From NCBI RefSeq assembly GCF_033542235.1, contig NZ_JAWRCU010000001.1, positions 1 to 64,000 on the forward strand: 64,000 nucleotides of DNA, in the 5' to 3' direction. This document shows, one piece after another, positions 32,717 to 40,049 of this stretch (position 1 is the stretch's first letter; each line of letters opens with the position of its first letter). The position numbers were made by a program, and so were the translations under genes. The DNA comes from JAWRCU01 sp033542235. GTDB taxonomy: Bacteria > Pseudomonadota > Alphaproteobacteria > Rhizobiales > Rhizobiaceae. A model generated the notes under the pieces. That model ran no database searches. It had not been told where the DNA came from and saw only the letters and a program-made list of their open reading frames with translations.

Positions 32717-33578
32717 TGAGCTTGTCCTCCAGGCTGCGGTTGTAACCGTCCTTGTCCTTGGTGAATTCGCGCAGATCGAAGGTCACGTCGCGCATCCGCG
32801 GCGCAAAGCGGCCGGCGTCGACGTCGGCGACGATTGCGTCATATTCGTCGCGGCCGACGGGCTTGAACTTCACGATGTCGCCGGGGCGGAAGAACACCAT
32901 GAAATCGCGCAGATAGCTGGTCGTCTGGGTCGGGTCGTAGATCGGCATCGGCGTGATGCCGAACATCTGGTAACCGCCGGCGCCGCGCACAGAATAGATG
33001 CAGCCGAAGCAGCCGCCGTGCCCGACGGTCAGTTTCGGCGTGTCGGTCCGTGGTCTGAGATATTTCGGCACCTCGATCTGCCGCTGCCGCTCGACCATCT
33101 GATACATGAATGGCAGGCCGGCGACGAAGCCGACCATGGAGACGAACCAGGGCGAGCCGCTGTGGGCGGCAACGAAATCGTCGACGCCGGCAAAGCTGTT
33201 GATGTGGGCGGCATATTCCAGATCCGTCGAGCCCGGGTCCTGGTGGCGGTCGCGGAAACGCATCAGCGTCTCTTGCGTCCAGGGGTCCTGGTAGAAAACC
33301 GGAATCTCGACGATGCGTGTGCCGATGACCGGGTCGGACTTCTCTGCGTCGCGCTCGATCGCCTTGACTTCGCCAAGGAGGTCGTCGGGGGCGATGACAT
33401 CGGGATCGAACTTCACCTGGAACGAGGCGTTGGCCGGGCAGATTTCGGTCACGCCCGCGATCCTGCTCTCGCGGATCGCGGTGGTCATGGAGAGGCTCTT
33501 GAAAAAGCTCTCGAGCGACATGCTCTCGTCGCATTCGACGAACAGGTGCTCGTCGCCACCGAACGCGTAGCGGTTCAT
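32706..33578 (-). CDS. pxpB: 5-oxoprolinase subunit B-like / carboxyltransferase subunit (KipI family)
   Basis: A 290-residue CT_C_D/AHS1-family protein. The C-terminal half carries the signatures DPGSTDLEYAA, FVAGLPFMYQM, VGHGGCFGCIYSVRGAGGY and MPIYDPTQTTSY. It pairs with the KipA-family protein encoded next. The N-terminal 70 residues match the usual KipI alpha/beta domain. GGAGG precedes the ATG at 33578, which overlaps the biotin carboxylase stop by four bases. Typical PxpB is shorter (about 220-240 residues), so this one resembles the urea-carboxylase branch. Confidence 0.87.
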   Translation of the reverse strand: MNRYAFGGDEHLFVECDESMSLESFFKSLSMTTAIRESRIAGVTEICPANASFQVKFDPDVIAPDDLLGEVKAIERDAEKSDPVIGTRIVEIPVFYQDPWTQETLMRFRDRHQDPGSTDLEYAAHINSFAGVDDFVAAHSGSPWFVSMVGFVAGLPFMYQMVERQRQIEVPKYLRPRTDTPKLTVGHGGCFGCIYSVRGAGGYQMFGITPMPIYDPTQTTSYLRDFMVFFRPGDIVKFKPVGRDEYDAIVADVDAGRFAPRMRDVTFDLREFTKDKDGYNRSLEDKLNDR

Positions 33579-34960
33579 CGCGCCACCTCCTTGCTGCCTT
33601 GCGCCGGGGCGAAGGCGGTCTGAAGCCAATGTTCCAGGAAACGGGTGTGATAGCGGCTCGCCGCCACGTCGGGATCGGCTGCGAGGCCCTGATGCAGCGG
33701 CACGGTGGTAGGAATGCCGACGATCTTCAACGCGGCCAGCGCATCGCGCAGCCTGTCGAGGCAATCGGTCCTGTCCTTGCCATGGACGATGAGCTTGCCG
33801 AGCAGGGAATCGTAGAAGGGCGAAACCTCGTAGCCGGCATAGAGCAGCGTGTCGAAGCGGATCCGGTCGCCGTTCGGCACCTCCAGCTCGTGCACAGGGC
33901 CCGGCGCCGGCATGAAGTCGCGATAAGGGTCCTCGGCGTTGATCCGGCACTCGATGGCGTGGCCGGACACCCGCACGTCCTCCTGCCGGATCGACAGCGG
34001 TTCGCCCCCGGCGATACGCAGCATCTCCTGAACGAGATCGATGCCGGTGATCATTTCGGTGACGGGATGCTCGACCTGGATGCGGGTGTTGACCTCGATG
34101 AAATAGAACTCTTCGCTGGCATCGTCGTAGAGATATTCCACCGTGCCCGCGCCACGGTAGGAAACGGCCTTCGCCAAAGCGACGGCGCTGGCGCAGAGCC
34201 TTTCGCGGACGTGCGGCTTGAGCGAGACCGAAGGCGCCTCTTCCCAGACCTTCTGCCGCCGCCGCTGGAGCGAACACTCGCGTTCGAAGCAGTGCACGAA
34301 GTTCTTGCCGTCGCCCAGGATCTGCACCTCGATGTGGCGCGCCCGTTCGATGACCTTCTCGATGTAGAGGCCGCCATCGCCGAAGGCTGCCGCCGCCTCG
34401 GCCGATGCTTGCGGAAACTGGCGCTCGAATTCCTCCATCGACGACACGATGCGGATTCCGCGGCCACCGCCTCCGGCCGCGGCCTTGATCATCAACGGGA
34501 ACCCGATGCCGGCAGCCATGCCGCGCGCCTCTCCGATATCGGCGACGCGTCCGGCGCTACCCGGCACCGTAGGAACGCCCGCTTCGGCGGCGACGCGCCG
34601 CGCCGTCACCTTGTCTCCCAGCAGTCGGATCGCCTCGGCGGAGGGGCCGACGAAGGCGATGCCCGCTGCCGCCACTGCTTCGGCGAAATCCGCATTCTCG
34701 GACAGGAAGCCGTAGCCGGGATGCACGGCATCCACCTTCGCTGCCTTGGCGGCCGCAATGACCGCGTCGATGTTCAGATAGGATTTCCTGGCGGCCGGCG
34801 GTCCAATCTCGATCGCCTCGTCAGCTAACCGCACGGCAAGCGAGTTGACGTCCGCCTGGCTATAGACCTGCACGGTCCGCATTCCCAAAGCCTTCGCGGC
34901 GCGATTGACGCGAACGGCAATCTCGCCGCGATTGGCTATCAGCAGCGAGCGGATGGTCAC
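33575..34960 (-). CDS. Biotin carboxylase subunit (AccC-like)
   Basis: A 461-residue ATP-grasp enzyme, full length for AccC (about 450). It opens with SLLIANRGEIAVRV and has the glycine-rich ATP loop AAAGGGGRGIR near 165, ERECSLQRRRQKVWEEAPS near 235 and FIEVNTRIQVEHPVTEMITG near 285. It carboxylates biotin using bicarbonate and ATP. It is not the housekeeping AccC: it is coupled to KipI/KipA-type subunits rather than to a free accB. It overlaps its neighbours by four bases on both sides. Confidence 0.92.
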   Translation of the reverse strand: MTIRSLLIANRGEIAVRVNRAAKALGMRTVQVYSQADVNSLAVRLADEAIEIGPPAARKSYLNIDAVIAAAKAAKVDAVHPGYGFLSENADFAEAVAAAGIAFVGPSAEAIRLLGDKVTARRVAAEAGVPTVPGSAGRVADIGEARGMAAGIGFPLMIKAAAGGGGRGIRIVSSMEEFERQFPQASAEAAAAFGDGGLYIEKVIERARHIEVQILGDGKNFVHCFERECSLQRRRQKVWEEAPSVSLKPHVRERLCASAVALAKAVSYRGAGTVEYLYDDASEEFYFIEVNTRIQVEHPVTEMITGIDLVQEMLRIAGGEPLSIRQEDVRVSGHAIECRINAEDPYRDFMPAPGPVHELEVPNGDRIRFDTLLYAGYEVSPFYDSLLGKLIVHGKDRTDCLDRLRDALAALKIVGIPTTVPLHQGLAADPDVAASRYHTRFLEHWLQTAFAPAQGSKEVAR

Positions 34961-35199
34961 TGCTCGACCTCCGCCAGCACCTGTCCTGCCATGACGGCGT
35001 CGCCGTCCTCCACGAGGAAGGAGACTGCCCGCCCTTCAACGCCAGCCTGAATCTCGTGGAAGGACTTCATCACCTCGATCAGGCCGACCACATCTGAAGT
35101 CGCCACCGTATCTCCGTCCTGCTTGAACGGCGGGCTGTCGGGCGAGGGCTTGCGATAGAATGTCCCTGGAAGCGGTGACCTGATTTCTGCCTTGCTCAT
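34957..35199 (-). CDS. Biotin carboxyl carrier domain protein (AccB-like, short)
   Basis: An 80-residue stand-alone biotinyl domain. The biotinylation site is GLIEVMKSFHEIQAG, with the lysine in MKS where the classical sequence is AMKM. GTFYRKPSPDSPPF at the start is AccB-like, but the long N-terminal region of AccB is missing. Its stop overlaps the biotin carboxylase start by four bases. It should shuttle carboxybiotin between the AccC-like and KipI/KipA-like subunits. A carrier this short is what a split urea-carboxylase-like enzyme would need. Confidence 0.87.
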   Translation of the reverse strand: MSKAEIRSPLPGTFYRKPSPDSPPFKQDGDTVATSDVVGLIEVMKSFHEIQAGVEGRAVSFLVEDGDAVMAGQVLAEVEQ

Positions 35200-35227
35200 C
35201 TTCTCGTCCCTCGCTTGACTGCGCGCC

Positions 35228-36004
35228 CTAAAGCTGGATTTCCGACAAAGGCGCGATCCGGATTCCATGCGCGATCAGTTCGCCGCGCATCCTGTCCACC
35301 AGATCCGCGGCGCCAGGCGTGTCGGAATGGAAGCAGATCGATTCGAACTCGATATCGATCCTGTCACCCTCGATGGTGTTCACCTTGTTCTCGAGGCAGG
35401 CACGGAGCAACTTGTCCGCTACTGCCTGTGGGTCGAGCTTCTGTGCCCGTCGGGTGAAGACGATGGAGCCGCTGTTGTCGTAGTCGCGGTCGGCGTAGAA
35501 CTCCCGCGCGACAGGCTGGCCCGCCTCCTTGGCGATGCGGTAGGTCTGCGAAGCGCCCATGCACAAGAGCGCCGCGTCGGGCGCGATCACGCGCATTGCC
35601 TGCACCAGGGAGCGCGACAGCGGCTCGCTCGCGGCTATGTCCATATACATGGCGCCATGCGGCTTCACGTGCTGAATGCGAGCCGCATGGCGCCGCGCGA
35701 ATTCGCGCAGGGCGCCCACCTGATAGACGATGTCGTTGATGACCTCCTCGCTGCTGGCGCTCATACGGCGACGCCCGAAGCCCTGGAGGTCACGATAGCC
35801 GGGGTGGGCGCCGATGCCGACACCACGCTCGGCGGCAAGGCGCACGGTAAGGTCCATCAGGTTGGGGTCGCCGGCATGGAAGCCGGTAGCGATATTGGCG
35901 GAACTGATGAATTCCAGCAGACGGCCGTCATCGGCGTCGGCAAGGCGCCATTGGCCGAAACCTTCTCCCATGTCGCAATTGATATCGACGATAGAAACCG
36001 CCAC
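35228..36004 (-). CDS. pxpA: LamB/YcsF family protein, 5-oxoprolinase subunit A-like
   Basis: This 258-residue protein begins VDINCDMGEGFGQW and contains SSANIATGFHAGDP, GAHPGYRDLQGFGRR and VKPHGAMYM, the hallmarks of the LamB/YcsF family. The family has a deacetylase-like barrel and includes PxpA, which works with PxpB and PxpC to open 5-oxoproline with ATP. It is the first gene of the large operon, 28 bases before the biotin carrier gene. A candidate LysR box lies 70 bases upstream. Here it probably hydrolyses the carboxylated amide or lactam. A paralogue is encoded at 37251. Confidence 0.9.
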   Translation of the reverse strand: MAVSIVDINCDMGEGFGQWRLADADDGRLLEFISSANIATGFHAGDPNLMDLTVRLAAERGVGIGAHPGYRDLQGFGRRRMSASSEEVINDIVYQVGALREFARRHAARIQHVKPHGAMYMDIAASEPLSRSLVQAMRVIAPDAALLCMGASQTYRIAKEAGQPVAREFYADRDYDNSGSIVFTRRAQKLDPQAVADKLLRACLENKVNTIEGDRIDIEFESICFHSDTPGAADLVDRMRGELIAHGIRIAPLSEIQL

Positions 36005-36073
36005 GCCGTTCCCCTGCGCTGTTCCCCGGCTGTTGGCCAGCCATTTGAAGCCATGCTAGCGCAGCGTTTTTGC

Positions 36074-36088
36074 ATTGAATAATTCAAT
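36074..36088. promoter_or_regulatory. Candidate LysR box upstream of pxpA
   Basis: ATTGAATAATTCAAT is a perfect 15-base palindrome around a central A and fits T-N11-A. It is 70 bases before the first gene of the lactam operon and about 190 bases from the divergent LysR gene at 36280. Its AT-rich makeup contrasts with the flanking genes, which supports a regulatory role. Confidence 0.6.
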
Positions 36089-36279
36089 TACCGCAATTTG
36101 CTACTTCTGTTTTTCATATACCTCTGTAAACGAATGTAACGCGGCAGCAGCCTGACAATGCTGAAGAAGTGCCCGCGTGCGGTGCAATATCCGCAGCTGA
36201 CTCAGTCGTAAGGGGTAATGCTGATATTGTTTTTTCAGATTGAGGGTGCGATTCACTATAGAAAAATGGATATCGGAAA

Positions 36280-37191
36280 ATGATCCCGACCATTCGCCAG
36301 ATACGCTACTTCGTCTCGACGGCGGAGCACGGACAGATTTCTCAGGCCGCGATCGATCTTGCGATCTCTCAATCCGCGATAACGACGGCAATCAAGGAGC
36401 TGGAGAACGCGACAGGGGTAGACCTGTTCACGCGCACCGCGCACGGGATGGAGCTCACTCCGGCAGGCCGCGAATTCCTTTTCCACGCCTACGACATCCT
36501 GAACAAGATATCTGAAGCCATGACGGTGAAGGTGCCGTCGGGCGACCTGGAAGGCCAGCTCAACGTGGCCGCCACCTATACGGTCCTCGGCTATTTCCTG
36601 CCTCACCACATCGACAGATTGTCACGCAGCTATCCGAAGTTGCAGATCCAGCTTTTCGAGCTGACCCGCGACGCCATCGAGGAAGGACTGCTGTCGAACC
36701 GCTACGACCTGGCGGTCATCCTGACGTCGAACAACGTCAATCCGGACCTCTCCACCGAAACGCTGCTCAGTTCGCGGCGCCGGCTGTGGGTCCCTTCCAA
36801 ACATCCGTTGCTTTCGCGTGACAGCGTCGGACTGAAGGAAATATCCGAGGAGCCCTACATTATGCTGACGGTCGATGAGGCCGCGCACACGGCGCTCAGA
36901 TACTGGAGCCAGACGCCCTATCGTCCGCGGGTCAAGCTGAGGACGTCCTCCACCGAAGCGGTACGCTCGATGGTCGCCAACGGCCACGGCGTAGCGATCC
37001 TGTCCGATATGGTGCATAGGCCCTGGTCGCTGGAAGGCAAGCGCATCGAGACCATTATTCCGCAGGACCCGGTCCCATCCATGGACATAGGATTGGCATG
37101 GCGCCGAAACGTGGATTTCACGCCGTCGATGATCGCATTCAGGGACTATTTCCGCCGGGCGTTCTCGATCGGACAGCATGCGCCGACATGA
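36280..37191 (+). CDS. LysR-family transcriptional regulator of the pxp/Mo-hydroxylase operon
   Basis: A 303-residue LysR protein. The DNA-binding domain covers residues 1-60 (GQISQAAIDLAISQSAITTAIKEL, a run split here by the turn) and the co-inducer domain follows, with TSSTEAVRSMVANGHGVAIL near 225. The gene is divergent from the large operon and convergent with the second pxpA, ending in a shared hairpin. The palindromic box at 36074-36088 is its likely target. A nitrogenous ring compound or its breakdown product is the probable co-inducer. Confidence 0.9.
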   Translation: MIPTIRQIRYFVSTAEHGQISQAAIDLAISQSAITTAIKELENATGVDLFTRTAHGMELTPAGREFLFHAYDILNKISEAMTVKVPSGDLEGQLNVAATYTVLGYFLPHHIDRLSRSYPKLQIQLFELTRDAIEEGLLSNRYDLAVILTSNNVNPDLSTETLLSSRRRLWVPSKHPLLSRDSVGLKEISEEPYIMLTVDEAAHTALRYWSQTPYRPRVKLRTSSTEAVRSMVANGHGVAILSDMVHRPWSLEGKRIETIIPQDPVPSMDIGLAWRRNVDFTPSMIAFRDYFRRAFSIGQHAPT

Positions 37192-37221
37192 ACATTCCGC
37201 CGACCAAGGCCGGCGGAATGT
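37192..37221. terminator. Bidirectional terminator-like hairpin
   Basis: ACATTCCGCCG and CGGCGGAATGT pair perfectly over 11 bases with an eight-base loop. The hairpin starts immediately after the lysR stop codon and ends 30 bases before the end of the convergent pxpA paralogue. It could end transcription from both sides, although only a weak T-rich tail follows. Confidence 0.6.
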
Positions 37222-37250
37222 CGTGATTTCAAGTTGCAGGTTCCGGGCGG

Positions 37251-38030
37251 TCAGGATTTCCCGTTCTGCGAGACCGGCGCGATCCGGATCCCATTTTCCT
37301 CTAGCGCTTGGCGGATTGCCTGGACCAGTTCGGGAGCGCCCGGCGTGTCCGAATGAATGCAGATGGATTCGAAGCCGATGTCGATGTCGTCGCCCTCGAC
37401 GGTCAGCACCTTGCCTGCCCGGCATGCCCGCACAACCTTGTCGGCGACAGCCTTGTTGTCGAAACGATCGACCTTCCTGGCGAACACGATCTTCCCGTCC
37501 CGGTGATAATCGCGGTCCGCGTAGAACTCGCGCACGACCGGCTGCCCCATCTCCTTGGCTATCCGATAGGTCACCGATGCTCCCATGCAGTAAATGAAGG
37601 CGTCGGGCGCGATGACCCGCATCAGGTCGACGAAGGCCCGTGACAATGGCTCGTTGTCGGCAAGCTCCATGTAGAGAGCTCCGTGTGGCTTGACATGCTG
37701 GAGGCTGCCGCCATGCCGGCGCGCGAATTCGCGCACGGCCCCGACCTGGTAGACGATATCGTTGACGAGTTCCTCGTTGCTGCCGGCGATCCGCCGCCGG
37801 CCGAAGCCTTGCAGGTCGCGATAGCCCGGATGCACGCCGATGCCGACCTTATGGGCGACGGCAAGCTGGATGGTCTGGTCGATGAGATTGGGATCTCCCG
37901 CATGGAAACCGGCGGCTATATTGGCGGAGCTGATCAGCGCCATCAGCCGAGCATCGTCCGTCTCGCCCAGCTTCCATTGGCCGAAGCCCTCGCCCATATC
38001 GCAGCTGATATCAATTCGCGACATCGCCAT
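37251..38030 (-). CDS. LamB/YcsF family protein, second PxpA-like paralogue
   Basis: The 259-residue protein closely resembles the PxpA-like protein at 35228: the two share ISSANIA-GFHAGDPNL, HPGYRDLQGFGRRR, NDIVYQVGA-REFARRH and many other blocks. It starts at 38030 (or 38024). It has no partner PxpB/PxpC genes beside it and is transcribed alone, so it may work with the carboxyltransferase subunits of the large operon, perhaps on a different lactam. The paralogues bracket the LysR gene, which suggests a local duplication. Confidence 0.9.
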   Translation of the reverse strand: MAMSRIDISCDMGEGFGQWKLGETDDARLMALISSANIAAGFHAGDPNLIDQTIQLAVAHKVGIGVHPGYRDLQGFGRRRIAGSNEELVNDIVYQVGAVREFARRHGGSLQHVKPHGALYMELADNEPLSRAFVDLMRVIAPDAFIYCMGASVTYRIAKEMGQPVVREFYADRDYHRDGKIVFARKVDRFDNKAVADKVVRACRAGKVLTVEGDDIDIGFESICIHSDTPGAPELVQAIRQALEENGIRIAPVSQNGKS

Positions 38031-38194
38031 GTGCTGTCCTCTCCCTTGCAAGACAAGGGGAAGGATAGCCACCGGTGACGGGCTTGGAAAATTCTATTAT
38101 CCCCGGTGATGTTTCTGAAAATCCGATAGCTCTACCGACGGCCGGGCATGAGCCTTCGGGGGTAGAACTGGCGGGATTCACTCTCGCCAGATGC

Positions 38195-38557
38195 TCAGGC
38201 AGCGACGTACACCTTTGATACAATCCGCCAGCCATCGGCACCGCGTATCAATCCGAGATGATCCTTGAACCTTTTGTCATGAACCCGCACGCTGACGGCG
38301 ATGAGCGCGGCCTCGGCGGAAAGCGTCAAGATGTTGTCCAGCCTTTCCTCGCGGGGCTGACCGACACTAGCCGGGGACTGCCGCGCCGCGATGATTTCGC
38401 GATAGCGGGGCAGCGGCAACACGGTCTCTACGCCATCCCGCACCGTGAACAGGTGGCAGGATGGATGAAAAAGGGCGTCGAACTTCTCGAGGTTACATTC
38501 GTAGAGCACATCGAAATACAGTTGCGCTGCCTTTTCCAGTTCCGAAATCGTGCTCAT
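38195..38557 (-). CDS. NTF2-like (SnoaL/lumazine-binding-like) protein
   Basis: A 120-residue cone-fold protein. An N-terminal helix (ELEKAAQLYFDVLYECNLEKFDALFHPSC, in two halves) is followed by a curved sheet ending GADGWRIVSKVYVA, the usual ending of NTF2-like enzymes. Members act as small hydrolases, isomerases or binding proteins. Its start overlaps the stop of the GST gene by four bases, so the two are coexpressed. The substrate is unknown. Confidence 0.72.
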   Translation of the reverse strand: MSTISELEKAAQLYFDVLYECNLEKFDALFHPSCHLFTVRDGVETVLPLPRYREIIAARQSPASVGQPREERLDNILTLSAEAALIAVSVRVHDKRFKDHLGLIRGADGWRIVSKVYVAA

Positions 38558-39207
38558 GAGGACGTGCTTCCCAGCATTTGTGAACGAAGGGTGGAGCGAT
38601 CACCGGCAGCACCTGGCAGGACGTCGTAGGGCCTGCTCGCCATCAGCGACGGTCGCGTCGTTTCGTTTTCAAGCCAGCGCGCGAGGCGAGGAGCTGTGTC
38701 GCGCCAATCGATGACGCCACGAAAATCGATGTATTCCAGCACCACAGCCGTCGCCAGGCGGTCGATCCGGGCTCTTCCGTCGCATATTTCCTCCGCCTGG
38801 GCTTCCAGCGCAGCGATGACTCTCGGTATCCGCTGGTCGTGCTTGGCCACCGCCGGCGTGTTGCGTTCCGACGCTTGTCGACGCATTTCCATCGTCCGAG
38901 CGACACTCGCTTCCATCAGCCCGACCGCCAGACTCCATCGCGTCTGGACCGCCCAATCAGACATCGGGATGATTTCAGCTTCGGGGCGGAGCGAATGGAA
39001 GTAGGTACAGATCACGCGGCTGTCGAAAAGGGCATGGTTCCCATCCAGGACCAGCGTCGGAATCTGGCGAAGCGGATTGAGGGCATCGAGGAAACCGGCG
39101 GAGTAAACGTCGATCACCCTGTTCTCGACTTCTATCCCGAGCTGCAGCGCCGTCACCCAAGCCAGGCGACCAAAGGGCGTGTTTGGGCCATTGAGCAGGG
39201 TCATCAT
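38554..39207 (-). CDS. Glutathione S-transferase family protein
   Basis: A 217-residue GST-like protein. The N-terminal thioredoxin-like domain has NGPNTPFGRLAWVTALQLGIE and the conserved cis-proline region NPLRQIPTLVLDGNHALFDSRVI; an all-helical domain follows. The ATG at 39207 is preferred over a TTG at 39237. It is coupled to the NTF2-like gene. The pair may detoxify or rearrange a small electrophile. The glutathione-contact Ser/Tyr is not obvious near the N-terminus. Confidence 0.8.
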   Translation of the reverse strand: MMTLLNGPNTPFGRLAWVTALQLGIEVENRVIDVYSAGFLDALNPLRQIPTLVLDGNHALFDSRVICTYFHSLRPEAEIIPMSDWAVQTRWSLAVGLMEASVARTMEMRRQASERNTPAVAKHDQRIPRVIAALEAQAEEICDGRARIDRLATAVVLEYIDFRGVIDWRDTAPRLARWLENETTRPSLMASRPYDVLPGAAGDRSTLRSQMLGSTSS

Positions 39208-39778
39208 GGAAACGCGCGGCCTCGACTTGGTTTCCAAAAAGCTACGAAGTCGGCCCTACCCTGTCCAATAGATTCACTGCCCGTTAGATTATCGAAATTT
39301 CTATGGCTGCAATGCATGCCGGGGTTGAGCCTATCGCCATATAGCTGCCACCGAGGCCGGGTGAGAATGATGGCGATGAAGAAGGCTACCTGGTCTCGAG
39401 CATGCCGCGCATTCACGCACCGCTTGCGCAGCGCGCCAGAGGGATTGTCCAACCGCTACTCGACAGGTCAGCAAGCACGCCTGCCATCATGGCCGAGACC
39501 GAGGCTAATGCTGCGGAGCTCGCTAGAACAGCGCCCACGCGGCTTCAAGGTTTAAGATTCGGATGCCTGGGGCCAGAGATTGCACGCAGAAAGCCGCGCT
39601 CAATGATCGAGACGCGAATCGTCAAACTCACGTCGGTGCTTACAGGAATGCGAATTGCAATCGCAGGGATGCTTTCACAGGCGAGTGCCGCTGCCAGGGC
39701 GTCGCTTTCGACGATACTAGAACCGTTGAACGCCGCGCTCGAACGAGGCAGCTCCTCGGCTCCACCTCTGTGCAGGAA
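39208..39778. other. Gene-poor stretch between GST gene and tRNA-Asn
   Basis: About 570 bases without a supportable gene. One open frame on the plus strand (39402-39842) reads straight through the tRNA gene in the wrong sense and has no ribosome binding site, so I reject it. No integrase remnant, direct repeat of the tRNA end or transposase was seen. The GST promoter must lie at its left end. Confidence 0.5.
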
Positions 39779-39853
39779 TGGCTCCCCGGGCCGGATTCGA
39801 ACCAGCGACCAACCGGTTAACAGCCGGTTGCTCTACCGCTGAGCTACCGGGGA
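39779..39853 (-). tRNA. tRNA-Asn (GTT)
   Basis: On the minus strand the sequence folds as a complete cloverleaf. Acceptor TCCCCGG pairs with CCGGGGA, the D-arm contains AGCTCAGCGGTAGAGC, and the anticodon arm is CCGGCTGTTAACCGG with anticodon GTT. The T-arm contains GGTTCGAATCC. The CCA end is encoded (39779-39781). Confidence 0.97.
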
Positions 39854-40049
39854 ATGGCCTGCTCGCGCAAAACGTGGCGTGCCTATAGCAAACCCGTTTC
39901 GGCTTTGCAAAGACGCAATTCGAACATTTAGGCAGGTAATTTTTGCCGCCCTCGCGGATGCTGTAGATAGTCCAAAACCCGCATTCGCCCAGAGCGGGTG
40001 AAACTGCTCGCCCATTGCGCGAAATCAGGGCAGCCCTTAGCGTTCAGGC

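Noticed and set aside
39402..39842. Open frame of 146 codons on the plus strand
   Set aside because: It runs through the tRNA-Asn gene on the opposite strand, has no ribosome binding site and no recognisable domain.
39208..39853. Possible genomic-island attachment site at tRNA-Asn
   Set aside because: No integrase gene and no direct repeat of the tRNA 3' end was found nearby; gene content does not change sharply.
39851..39876. GGAAT-N17-CGTG, a possible EcfG promoter before ligD
   Set aside because: Two departures from the consensus and it overlaps the tRNA gene edge; too weak to list.
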